A model generated the notes under the pieces. It saw only the letters and a program-made list of their open reading frames with translations. It was not told where the DNA came from and ran no database searches. A DNA stretch of 64,000 bases, from NCBI RefSeq assembly GCF_964355755.1, contig NC_092677.1, positions 11,120,601-11,184,600 of the forward strand, written 5' to 3'. Shown in pieces: positions 14,301-25,100 of the stretch. The number at the start of each line of letters is the position of its first letter. Positions within the stretch are counted from its first letter, which is position 1. This DNA is from Antedon mediterranea (lineage: Eukaryota > Echinodermata > Crinoidea > Comatulida > Antedonidae). Made by a program: the position numbers and the translations under genes.

Positions 14301-16017
14301 TCAGTTCAGCTCAGTTAGGCTGTAAAACACAGGTTTATTCCTCCCACATATACATTTACACATTGAAGATAAAGATAACTCAAGATTTTAATAAGATTTT
14401 GTGTTGTCATATATAAATTAACTAAAATGATAGGCCTGTATACCTTCAGGGTGTATGTACGACCTCCGACTCGATCTCTTGCTTCTAATACCAGAACATC
14501 TAACCCTTGCTCATGAAGAAATTTGGCAGCAGCTAAGCCTAAGTATCAATGAAAAACCAATACGCACAGTTTTATATTTATTACAATGTTTTTTTTGTGT
14601 TGACATTTTTTCATCATCAAATGCAGACAAAAGTCTAGTCTAGTCCTATAAGTATAAATTTGACCAGACATGGTCTAAGTGCTGAACAATCAACAGAAAA
14701 TGTAAAAAGCACAAAATTAATTAATGTTAAAAGTGCAAATTAAAAGGTAGGATTTGTGGATTTAATCAAGGTAAGGGAACAGCATTATTGTAAATTGGTC
14801 TTGTACATGTATGTTAAAAACTTCATTATTAAGTCACTGAAACTGTTTATTTCATGTTGTACGCTGTAAAACATCATTTTTGTAGAATGGTGTCAAAGTT
14901 AAGCTGCCATTAATGTACATTAACATCTACAATTACAGATCGGTAAATCGTTTTGCGTAAAGGTAACAGGAAATTGAGAAGCAATGCAGGTGCATTTGAA
15001 AGCTTAATGACTTGTCCAGGGTAGCCATGAATATCATGAAGGAAAATTAATTAAGAATTAATCAATTATAATGTGTAGTAGTGACATGTTGTTACACACA
15101 GAGCTTTGATGTAGAGAAATGTATGTTAAGCTCTGTCTACACTATCAAACTTTTTACTAAAAAGTGTGATTGTGCCCAAATATGGAAGTGATATGACATT
15201 GTCATGTCCATATAAAGGCACATTACATTTTATTAGACATAGGTTGCGTTTCCTCAGCCAAAAATTAACCAATAAAAATTAATCGATAATTAACCAATAA
15301 ACTGCCTGTGGTAACAGATTCCACTCACGAAAAATTAACCGATAGTTATCTCATTTATCGGATAAATGCAATAATTTTTAACCTTTGACCTGAAGGGCTA
15401 ATTGTTGCGTTGTGAATGGGCATCTGGGTGTTTCGAAATGACTGATCATGTGCACTTTATTGGTTAAAAAGTTATAATTTTGTTTTGGCTACGGAAACAT
15501 TGCCATAAAGTTTTATATTGTAGATGCTACAGTACCGTAGTTTGAATAGACATAGACTGGTAACAGACAGTCGACAGTCATAAACTTTTCAATGAATGAT
15601 TGAATGAATGCACTGCTCTCAAAGAATGTATTTGTCCAATATATAAATTCTATTTTTGTACCAAATATACAAAACATTATATTTCCAAAACCAAAGTCTT
15701 CTTCTAGGAGCTTAGTGGCTTTGAAAATGCCGAATTTAATTGTCATAACTTTCAAAAACCTGTACAAACTCTGTTAAAATTAAAGTGACAGATGTTAAAG
15801 TAGATTTTTGTTTAGAACTGTAAAAGCAATTTTCTTTTTCTTCTTATTATATTTCATGATAAGGATAGTTATATATTTTTTTAATTTGTCACTGTTTGTT
15901 TACTTTAATATGGAGTAAGTGCAGAATCTGTAAATAATATATCATTAATTGTTAAAATTACTAACCACTTATGCCAGCTCCAATAACAATAACATCATGC
16001 TTTCCACTGTTCGACAT
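2247..16017 (-). CDS. MAO: Monoamine oxidase (MAO-type FAD amine oxidase), 13 exons traced, C-terminus uncertain
   Basis: Flavoenzyme that oxidatively deaminates biogenic amines; in animals it is anchored in the outer mitochondrial membrane by a C-terminal helix. Coding exons in transcript order: 16017-15966, 14538-14444, 14050-13913, 13324-13220, 12424-12229, 11786-11688, 11473-11382, 10782-10699, 10284-10209, 9523-9436, 9230-9177, 8453-8396, 7223-7126. All have GT-AG borders and phases that join. The first join creates the dinucleotide fold [13 protein letters not shown], followed by [13 protein letters not shown]. Later hallmarks are [31 protein letters not shown] and [12 protein letters not shown]. 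The Cys of SGGC falls at residue 397, the flavin-linked Cys position of MAO-B. About 411 codons are accounted for. The next conserved segment (FAG-TETA...GYMEGA) was not found downstream. A hydrophobic terminal ORF at 2395-2247, after a TTTTCAG acceptor and ending in a stop, may be the tail anchor, but this is weak. Identity is very likely; A/B subtype is not implied because invertebrate MAOs predate that split. Confidence 0.9.
3415..3514. mobile_element. MITE family 1, 5'-truncated copy
   Basis: Core GTGATGTGCCCATATATGG and an intact right terminus TTTGATAGTGTAGACAGAGC; the left terminus is missing. Confidence 0.75.
5275..5420 (+). repeat. Dispersed repeat shared with 60417-60530
   Basis: GGGCCGCAGCCATCATGAGG, ATATTTAAAGCATCTTTGCC and GTCTGTTTTTACCTC recur at 60417-60530 (GGGCCGTAGCCAGTGACGAG...). 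Element type unknown. Confidence 0.6.
6409..6456. repeat. Perfect 23-bp inverted repeat with 2-bp spacer
   Basis: Arms 6409-6431 and 6434-6456 are exact reverse complements (start AAGAAAACAAAAAATAC, end GTATTTTTTGTTTTCTT). It could form a cruciform or a strong RNA hairpin. Intron or 3' region of MAO. Confidence 0.9.
6489..6642 (+). repeat. Interspersed repeat R1, copy 1
   Basis: GGGCTATTGTTGCCCGGAAG through TCCAGCCACTGATACCCACA to TTTTGGATTTA; shared with 11031-11194 and, reversed, 32007-32159. Confidence 0.8.
6748..6945 (+). mobile_element. tRNA-derived SINE, family C
   Basis: GGGCTGTAGATTGGTGGTTAA then CAGGGTTTAATCTTGACC; the body TTGTAACTCACAACTC...TCATATGAG is shared with 34011-34192. 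Confidence 0.75.
7488..7712. repeat. Minisatellite, about 56-bp unit, four copies
   Basis: Unit contains GGGGACACCTCTATCAAGGG, GAAACTTGTCCTGAC and GTGTCCCTACCAACCC. The array is bounded by single diverged units and sits in the intron after MAO exon 12. Confidence 0.85.
8061..8378. mobile_element. MITE family 2 copy (about 318 bp)
   Basis: Inverted ends TACCCTTTTCACAT and TGTGAAAGGGTA. The body shares GTTGTAACCAG, TATGATTGGTCA, CAGGGCAATACA and CACTATGCAAACCTGTT with 47558-47860. It lies next to MAO exon 12. Confidence 0.85.
8580..9145. repeat. Interspersed repeat with duplicated ACCGGACCGACAGACCGA motif
   Basis: The segment CATAGTGATACCGGACCGAC...CATAGTGAACTA occurs at about 8606-8648 and again at 9070-9122, the second followed by TAGAGTCGCTTCCACGCGAC. 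Between them is CpG-rich, AT-alternating sequence with TACGCATGCGTTGCATGCGC. Type not identified. Confidence 0.5.
9795..9872 (+). mobile_element. tRNA-like fragment
   Basis: GTGTGTAATGGTTTAGAC and GAGGTTCGAATCCCAAC resemble box A and box B at tRNA spacing, then a T-run. It does not fold as a functional tRNA; likely a SINE head. Confidence 0.45.
11031..11194 (+). repeat. Interspersed repeat R1, copy 2, with hammerhead-like start
   Basis: Begins CTGATGAAGGGC and has TTGCCCGAAAGC, then the shared body. CTGATGA, a GGGC/GCCC stem and GAAA are the core pieces of hammerhead ribozymes. Between MAO exons 7 and 8. Confidence 0.75.
13407..13566. mobile_element. MITE family 1 copy in a MAO intron
   Basis: Both termini present: AAGCTCTGTCTACACTATAA at the left and GATAGGGTAGACAGGGCTTT at the right, about 160 bp. 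Confidence 0.85.
15127..15530. mobile_element. MITE family 1 copy split by a second inverted-repeat element
   Basis: Left part 15127-15240 starts AAGCTCTGTCTACACTATCA. The remaining right end, CATAAAGTTTTATATTGTAG, resumes at about 15503. The 260 bp between has its own imperfect inverted termini (GTTTCCTCAGCCAAAA and TTTTGGCTACGGAAAC), so it is a younger insertion. Confidence 0.65.
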
Positions 16018-19000
16018 ATTTCACTGTTACCTGTGGTTACCCGGTTTTTACCTGCTGAGATCTTTTGAAAAAGAAAAAGAAAAAAATCAATAGTAATTAG
16101 CAACAAATTTCTCTTTCAAATAAATTCCTACTGATTATTCTAATCATTTTTTTATGATTAATTATTGTTGTATTATTTATATTTGTATTATTTATATAGT
16201 AGTCATTGGTTGGAGTTACACACCTAATTGGTGACAGTGGCTTAGGCTGCTTTTGTGCTTTCCTGGCAGCTAGTGACTATAATTTTGTATTGTCTCCTTG
16301 CATTTTGTTTGTTAAATTTGTTGATTTGTTTATATTTTAGCAATAAAATCTTTTGCCTGAATAAATAATAATAATTATAATAACACAGTGTACATACTCT
16401 ACTAAGCAAACACTACCTTCTTATTTGTGGCACATGCAAGGGAACCAGACATAAGTCGGAATTTTCAAAATTGAGATTTTCACAAATACTAAAACTACAT
16501 AAACCAAGATTTAAAATGCTGAAAAAAATATCTTGATACCATGTCAACTTCCAGAGATATCTCAGTCTAAAGTTTCAGTGTTTTGAGAAAATTGCTTTTA
16601 AAGTTAAGTATGAAAATCATACATAATTTACACCATCTTTTTAACCAACATAGCACACAAAATGTTAAAATGTATTTATTTATTTTTCCCAAAATATAAA
16701 AACACCAAGGTAATGTAAATAATTACTGTTTCAGCTATCATATTCAGTAAAAAATTAAAAAATGTAATTTTTTTAGTCTTTTATTGTTTTTTGTTGTCTC
16801 TACAAATCTACACATGCGACTTATGTCCGATTTCGCTTGCATGTGCCACATTTGTAATGTCAATGCAGTCACATTTGACACTGAACAATGAAAGGCTTAG
16901 ATAGACTAGATGAGTGATACACAAAAGACTGCATACAGGTCTACCCCTAAAGACCAATTCTGGGACATTTAATTTGTTAAAATCACTAATTATGTTACTA
17001 ATTGGTGGGACTCTTTATTAAATAGTCCATTTTTTTTTCAAGTTAGACATCAGTATGAAATATCTATAAATGTAAATAGTCATTACAGTCAATTACAAAG
17101 CTGATACAAAAATCACACAAGTCTCCCTAAAGATTAATTTTAAGAGTCATGATTTTATTGTATAATAGTGTTACTAATTGGCGAGACTCTAAGATAGTCA
17201 AAATGTGTGATTTGTTTACAAATTAGAATTTATTAGACATTATTTTATATAATGTAATGTAAATTATAATTTTCTAATTTAGAAGTCTGAAATCTCCAGT
17301 AGGTCTAGTAATTGGAAAAATCTTGAAAATCAGTAAATTGCTCTAACTGTTGACTTAATAGTAAAATATTGATTTTTCTTTTTTCCATTTTGTCTAGATC
17401 ATAATAAGGCTTGATTAAATATCTAAATTGAAATCAAACATGCAGTGTAGCTGTCACATTATTGCAGAAATACAACTTAATTTGTTTGCTTGTTGAACTG
17501 TATTGTATGTATGTTAAAGTAGCTTGCAGGATTGGTTAAAGATGTATTGTCCCCCAAAAAACATGAAAAATAAATATTAATTAAATTAGACTTTGAATAT
17601 GGTATTTTTGTAGTTTTAATAAAGTTAATCACTTCTGTAGAAAAAAAAATGAAAAAATAATGTTTTCACTTATAAAATGACGGTTTGGTAAAAAATGTTG
17701 TCAGATGATATATAAATATAGGTTATATAACTTGAATTTTACATTTCTGGTATTTTTATTCAACTTCAGTTTCAATTTTCATGGTATAGCAACAATTATC
17801 CACCGTATATCCACCATCTTTTTTCACCTCCTAGGGAGTCACCTGAAATGTTATTACATTAGGTTAAACTACTAACTACTGAAAAAAAGTCTTCCTGGTT
17901 CTTATAGCTGAATTTTGCCAAATTTTGGATTTGACCATATTAAGGGAAATTCATATTTTTTCGTCTTAATTTCTGTTACAACTATTTGATTTATTTATGT
18001 ACAATTAACCAGATATTATATTTAAAATTCATGCCTGCTGAGCTTTAAAATAAAGTTATAATAAAATACAAAAACCTGATTACCCAAATCTGCAATCTCA
18101 AATCTCTGAAAACAGACAAAATATTAAACCTATTACTTTATTCAGCCCCGTATTAGTATTAGGCATAATGGCAAAATCTATCTATCCGTCCGTCGTAGCA
18201 CATGATGAATGTGATAATGCCCTGAGGCTAATCCACTTTCAACTTATCAGCGTATGATGGAACTACTTCGTCTACTTGTTACACTACGCACTACAGTTTT
18301 ATTAGTCAAACCAGCCAGAAGCATGCAGTAATTTCTTTCTAGTCAAAATGCTATTTATAAAACATACTTACTTTTACAGCTACATTCAATTAAACACAAC
18401 AAATGAATACGGTTCTCTTATCACGACAGAAGACGATATCAGGAGTGGTTTGTTTGAAAATCAACATAGATTATTATCTATATGACCCTTTTCCCAGGTA
18501 CTTTGACCTTTATTCAAATGATGTAGCAAACAGCATCGCAAAACTAATGTCAACATAACTACGGAATGTAAATACAAACATAACTGTTATTTAGCTAAGG
18601 CACATTCATTGAAGTACGAATAAAACGTTTATATTAAGATTGATACTATGATTGTTATTTAATATTTACTAAACAAACGAACATTTAGGCCTACAACAAA
18701 CAGGTTTCGATTTGTCTTTATAGAGATCTTGGGAAAATCCTATTTTGTTTACGTTTTGGAATCGTCCATTATGAAATAGAACAACTGAGGTATATAATTG
18801 TTTGATATTTACGTTGTAAAAATATAATATATTATTACCTATACACAAAAGACATAATAAATAAGATTTATTTGTATATATAATGCTTTATGTGTACAAA
18901 AATTGAAAACAACTTATATATATTTAAACAATAATTATGAAATTTCCCTGTATATGAAATCGTTACGTCTCAATGTTGTCACATGGAACAACAGGTTGAG

Positions 19001-19115
19001 TGTGATCAGGTGACATTGGACAGTCTTGTCTTTTCAGACTTCTGTCGAGTCTTGCCTATTATTTTCGGATTTATAAAGACATAAATACCGAAAAAAACAT
19101 TACTTTAATTATCAC
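16018..19115. promoter_or_regulatory. Divergent interval between MAO and PEPD start codons
   Basis: The 3.1 kb must hold the untranslated first exons and promoters of both genes, transcribed apart. No TATA box or CpG-dense block stands out. An inverted-repeat element (16426-16850) occupies part of it, and single AGGCCTA motifs occur near the PEPD side (18690). Exact transcription starts cannot be placed from sequence alone. Confidence 0.4.
16426..16850. mobile_element. Inverted-repeat element family 6 (425 bp) upstream of MAO
   Basis: Ends TGTGGCACATGCAAG and CTTGCATGTGCCACA, extended inward by GACATAAGTCG and its complement CGACTTATGTC. Confidence 0.75.
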
Positions 19116-22100
19116 ATGATGGCCTTAAAACCAGAGTAAGTATATTTAGATAAAGTTTTAAAAAATATAATTAGTAGACAGATAAATATGGTACTTTAAT
19201 AGTTAGGCCTAGGCTAGGCCTACTCTTCTAATAATCTAGCTACACTCACCCACACTGTACACAATTGTAGGCATACATAGACGGTCTGTGACAGGGTGTA
19301 CTCGGCACAGTCAGTGTGTAGTTGACGTAGCTTAGTTAGGCCTCCTTATACTATTACTAGAGGTCTAGGCCAGTCTGTATTTTCCTAGCCTAGCGTTAGC
19401 TCATTTTTGGCAGTTGATTATTGGTTTGTGCAACATTGAGTGAGGTTTTAAATTTTATTGTTTTAATCTCACCCTTGTTTTCGTCTTTTGTTTATATTAA
19501 TGTAAAATAATACACAAAATGTATTCAATGATTGGCATGTGACACTAATATATGAAATTAGCTTGAGAAATTGAATTTTCCACAATTATAACTATAAATA
19601 TATATTTCAATCAATCAATTTTCAGACCTGCGTTTTGTCTTGGAGCATTGAAAGTGCCAATTTCTTTGCACGACACAAATCGCAAGCGACTGTACAGACG
19701 TTTGAAAGAGAATGCTGCTGTAGGTGCCGGGGCAATCGTTGTCCTTCAGGGTGGAGAAGAAACAAACAGATACTGCACGGACACAGCTCTTGTTTTTAGA
19801 CAGGTATACTACACAGACTCAGATATAAGCCCATCCTTTCAAAATTAGGCCCAGTATGAGTGTGTTATAAGATAAAAATGGTAAAACATTTTTGACTAGT
19901 GTCTGAGAATGCCCTAGTTGAAATCCTGCTAGTGCAGTATTGTTTATATTCTTTCACTCTTTCTTATGTGCCTCGTCCTTCAGATGGGACTTGGTTTCTA
20001 TGTACAGCCATGTTATTCAAAAGGAGTAGTTACCTTCTGTTTATTATGGAAGCTGCCACTCTATGTCGACACAATAAACATATAATTGTGGCATCCTGTC
20101 ACACAATACAATAATATTTTAATGTCTGTTTTAATTTTTAGGAGTCTTATTTTCATTGGTGCTTTGGAGTACTAGAACCTGGTTTTTATGGAGCGATTGA
20201 TGTTGATAGTGGTAAGACTATACTGTTTTGTCCAAGGCTTCCTGAGGCATATACAGTATGGATGGGAACGTAAGATAAAGTTACTATTTATTTCATTTAA
20301 AGCCCCATTCCCTACGTTTTTTAGATCTAATTTAAGATCACAAACTATATTTAATGTAAAAATAATACTATATGGTCCTATTGCGATAACTTTTTTCGTC
20401 TTTAAACGGTTAAAAATGTGAAAAATAAGCCGATTCTAATAATTATAGCGGCCCGCTATAAATCACAAAATGCATTGCGCGCGGATTGATATTTTTGTTT
20501 TTCACCTGTAATTCGCCCACTTTTCGATCGATCGTGAGGCCAAAACAAATGGAAGACTCCTAACTTTTCAGCGAAAATACCGGGTTTTCCCCAATTTGTA
20601 TCAACGGAGTCTGGCAAAAATAGAAAGACAATTAATGCAGCAACTATACAACGTCAGGCTAGGTATATAGCTTGCGTACGATGTTCGTACGTTACCGATG
20701 TTTACCAGCTAGGCCTACAAAACTAAGCCTAGCTAGGCTAGGCCTAAGACCGTCCACGAGAGGTTGATCGCCGCGAGCTACTTAGGTAGTGCATTGTTTC
20801 TCACTTTTTATCATAATTTACCATAAAACGTACATTTAAGACAAGGAATGACATGGTTTAATGTTTTTAAAGTGATATATATGTATTATTTTCCAAAAAA
20901 CGTCCAAAATTGCAGGGAAGGGGTCTTTAAAGAAGTATAACATTGATAAACATGCTTGCTATCTAATTTGAATATTGTTGACATAGATAGACTCTCTTCA
21001 TATGTTTTACGTTTAACCTGGCAGGACCAGAATTCCTAATGCCATATTAATGTTATGTTATTCTCTCATCTTTTCTATGACTTTATTTAAAGTTGTTTTT
21101 ATAATTTATATTTTATAGCATTTTACCCAAAAGTCATTTCAAAGAGAAGTATGCAGTAGATGAAGTTTGCTATGTAGATGAAGTGAGTATTTGTTTTCTA
21201 TTCATCTCATGAAATTATTTGTACCATTACACTCAAAAACATTCATAATTATCATATTTATGCTAAAGCAGTTTTTATACTATACATATTGAACAGTATA
21301 TTTTTATACAATATGAATTTTTTTGACTTGATTTTTTATATTTCTATTTTTATATATTGTAAGTTAAACTTTTAAAATATTTTTTATTGATATTCTGTTT
21401 TATAACAAGCAACCAATTTTGCTTTTATACTTGTTTGTGAAAACACAATAAAGATAACTTAAACTTGATTATTTTCATAATATATAATGAATGAATGAGT
21501 GAAATATCCTACAACAATGTATCCAATACATTTTTTTAGATTTCAGATGTTTTGGAGGCAATGAAACCCGCAATGCTATTAACTTTGGTAAGTAGCAAAA
21601 CAGACATTAAAAATAATGACTTTTAATTGTCTCATATTATTGTCTATGCTCATACATACCATGGACGTATAATTTAATAGGTCCATATATAATACACATA
21701 TATAATATCAGAGTTTTACTTTGTAGTATTATTTAAAATGTTGATTACAGAGAGGTGTGAACACCGATAGTGGTAGCACATGTCAAGAGGCTGTCTTTGA
21801 AGGGGTTCACAAGTAAGTATTCAATAAATACTGCTTTTAAATAAGTAGAACCACTCCACTGGCACACCCCTATTTAGGAGACAGACACCCCTATTCAAGA
21901 GACACTCCTATTCAGGGGACACCCCTATCCAGGAGACAGTCACTGACGCTCCTATTCAGGGGACACCCCTATTCAGAAAAAAGACACCCCTAGTCAGGAG
22001 ACACCCCTAGTCAGGAGACACTGCTATTCAGGGGACACTGCTATTCAGGGGACACCGCTATTCAGGAGACAAACACCCCTATTCAGGAGACAGACACCCC

Positions 22101-25100
22101 TATTCAGGAGACAGACATCCTATTCAGGAGACAGACACTCGAATCAGGAGACAGACACCCTATTTTGAGGACATCCCTATTTAACGGGACACTTTTTTAC
22201 CATAGTAAGATAGATGATACCTTAAGGATATAATTGATTTATTTCTTAATATTTTAGGTTTAAAGTCAACAATATTTTACTGCACCCAGAAATAATGGAA
22301 TGGTAAGTTTGTATATTCTTATTTTCAATACACATTTTTTCAAAAACATTAAAAATGAGTAAACCAAATGTGATTTCATTATTTTTAGTCGAGTTATTAA
22401 AACACCACAGGAACTGGAAGTATTAAGATATACAAACCAAGTTAGCAGTGAAGCACACAAGGAAATAATGAGAAAGATCCGTCCAGGCATGAAGGAATAC
22501 GAGATGGAAAGGTACGTACAGCAGTTAAAATGTAGAAAAGAATAGAATATTGTAGTTTTATGCTCTGTCTACACTATATGTGAGACAAACAAGTGTGATG
22601 TGCCCAAAAACAGTAGTGATATGAGATCATCGTGACCATATGGGCACATCACATAAAGTTTGATAGTGTAGACAGAGCTTTACATATGTGTGCTTACTTA
22701 CCAGTAAGATGAAGTCATCACTTGATGTTGACCTTTTAAAGTCACGCCTTTTGTTTTACCTAAAGTTGATAGTCTAGACAAAGCTTTAATAGAGTGTCTC
22801 TCAATTAGGAATGTACTGTGTGTACTAGAATAGTCAATCCTAGTCTTTTTAAATTAAATTGTTTATATAAATATTTTTTCTTATATTTATGTGTTTAATG
22901 CAATACTTTAATTGTAGTTTTTAGATTATTTATTTTAGATTATAAAAGGATCCCAATGGAAATATTAGCTAATAATCTTTTTGGGTTATCCTGGAAAATC
23001 TTTTATAAATGTATTTATTTGTAATGTCAGTAATTTATGTATACAGTACTTTGTATGTATTTTTATGATGATTTTCCTAATAAATTCAAATCAAATTAAG
23101 TTCAACCAAAACAAATCAACCATTAGATATTTGTATCTTGTGGAACAGCTAACAAATTCTGTTTTTTTTTCTCAGTTTGTTCCAGCATTATTGTTACAGC
23201 AAAGGAGGTTGTAGACACACATCGTACACCTGTATTTGCGGAAGGTAAAACTAAATTGAATAGATTGCCGCATAATGAGTCTTGATGGTTTAATCAATGC
23301 TATTGATTTTGATGTTAAAACATATCCAAGGAAACGAGGAAATACAGCCATTGTTGGTCTACACTGTTTTTATATATGTAATTGTACACTATTGTCAAAA
23401 TCATTAGGAATGTATGTATACTTACTTGATAACTTATGATTGTCAGTGGAAATCAAATATTTTAATAAAAATATAGTAATATTATATTTCACAAACCTTT
23501 AATGACATCTGCATCTATATGTAACAAATAGGTACAGTATTATATAATTATGAAATGAACTGTATTTTCAAGGGTTATTTACTGTAATTTTAATTACTTA
23601 TTTATGATGTAAATTTTTATTTGTTTTTGAGTTGTATGTTTCGATGTCATTATTTTGTTATGTATTTTACATATATATTTTGAATTAATATTTGAAATAT
23701 TACCATAAATTATGTCTGTTTTTTAGTGGAAAAAATGGTGCTGTTCTTCACTATGGTCATGCAGGGGCACCGAATGACAAAGTTATCAATGACGGAGATA
23801 TGTGGTAATAAACATTTATTTTACAATCAAATTGAAATCAGCCAAAGCCCTCAAACCCTTTTGTACTACATATAGGATACTGAGATGATGTACAGTAGTA
23901 TCATATGGGTGGAGATACGGTACAGAGAATCAAGTGGGCAGACAAACTTTTAAGTTCTGTCCACGCTACCAAACGTTATGTGACAAAAAATATAATGTGC
24001 TCATATATAGATATGATAGTGTCATACCACTACCACATTTGGGCACATAACACTTTTTTTGTCAAACTAGTTTGATAGTGGAGACAGAGCTTAACAGATG
24101 GTTTTTTTTATTAGCTTATTTGATCTTGGTGGTGAATATTACTGCTATGCATCCGACATCACATGCTCATTCCCTGTCAATGGCAAGTTTACTGATGATC
24201 AAAAGATTATTTACCAAGCAGTATATGATGCTAGCAGAGCTGTCATGAAAGAGGTCAAACCAGGTCAGCTAATTAAAAAAAACTACAGTACTATAATATA
24301 TAATTATAATTATCTTAAGACGAATGGATGGAAAATCAATGAATACAGTAGGAATATGGATGAATTCAGATTCAGAATAATGTATTCTAAAATTTACAGA
24401 ACAAAGAGTAAATTACAAATTTAATATCAGGAGACCAAACCATAGGGGGTGCTATAGTTGCTTTTTAAATTACACCAAAACATAGAAGGTGCTATTTTTC
24501 ACAGAGCCTAGTAGTAGAGCCTAAATTGTTATGCACTATAGGGATGTTTTTTGGTATATTCTAAACAATCAGTAGAAATAGCACCTTTGGCAGGAGATAA
24601 ACAAAAAACTTGTGCGATTATCAGGAAGTACGCCTACTGTACATAAACTGTTCACATAACTGAAATGTTTGAGGTCCTCAGAGTGCCCCCCTCTCTTTAT
24701 TTCTTTAAACAAATTATGTCAACTTCTTGTACATAATTACAATTTTAGGAGTATGCTGGGTAGATATGCATCGTCTAGCTGAGCACACAATTCTAGAGGC
24801 ACTAAAACAACACGGTCTAGTACAGGGAGACATAGATGGCATGGTAGAGGCCAACATAGGTGCCTTATTCATGCCTCACGGTCTTGGACACTTCATGGGC
24901 TTAGATGTGCACGACGTTGGTGGCTACCCTGAGGTAAGATAAAATATAGGCAATCTGAGTGAGTAGCCGAGCGGTTAAACAGTGGAACCGTAATATGTAG
25001 CCGCAACATCGGCATGGGTTCGAGGCTCACTCGCTCCATGGTTCTTGTTGTAGAACAATTCTTCTTGGATAAGGACTATAAACCATAGGTCTAGTGTACA

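Noticed and set aside
24957-25035. Functional tRNA-Leu or tRNA-Ser gene
   Set aside because: Box A and box B are present but the anticodon and acceptor stems do not form, and the SINE body follows.
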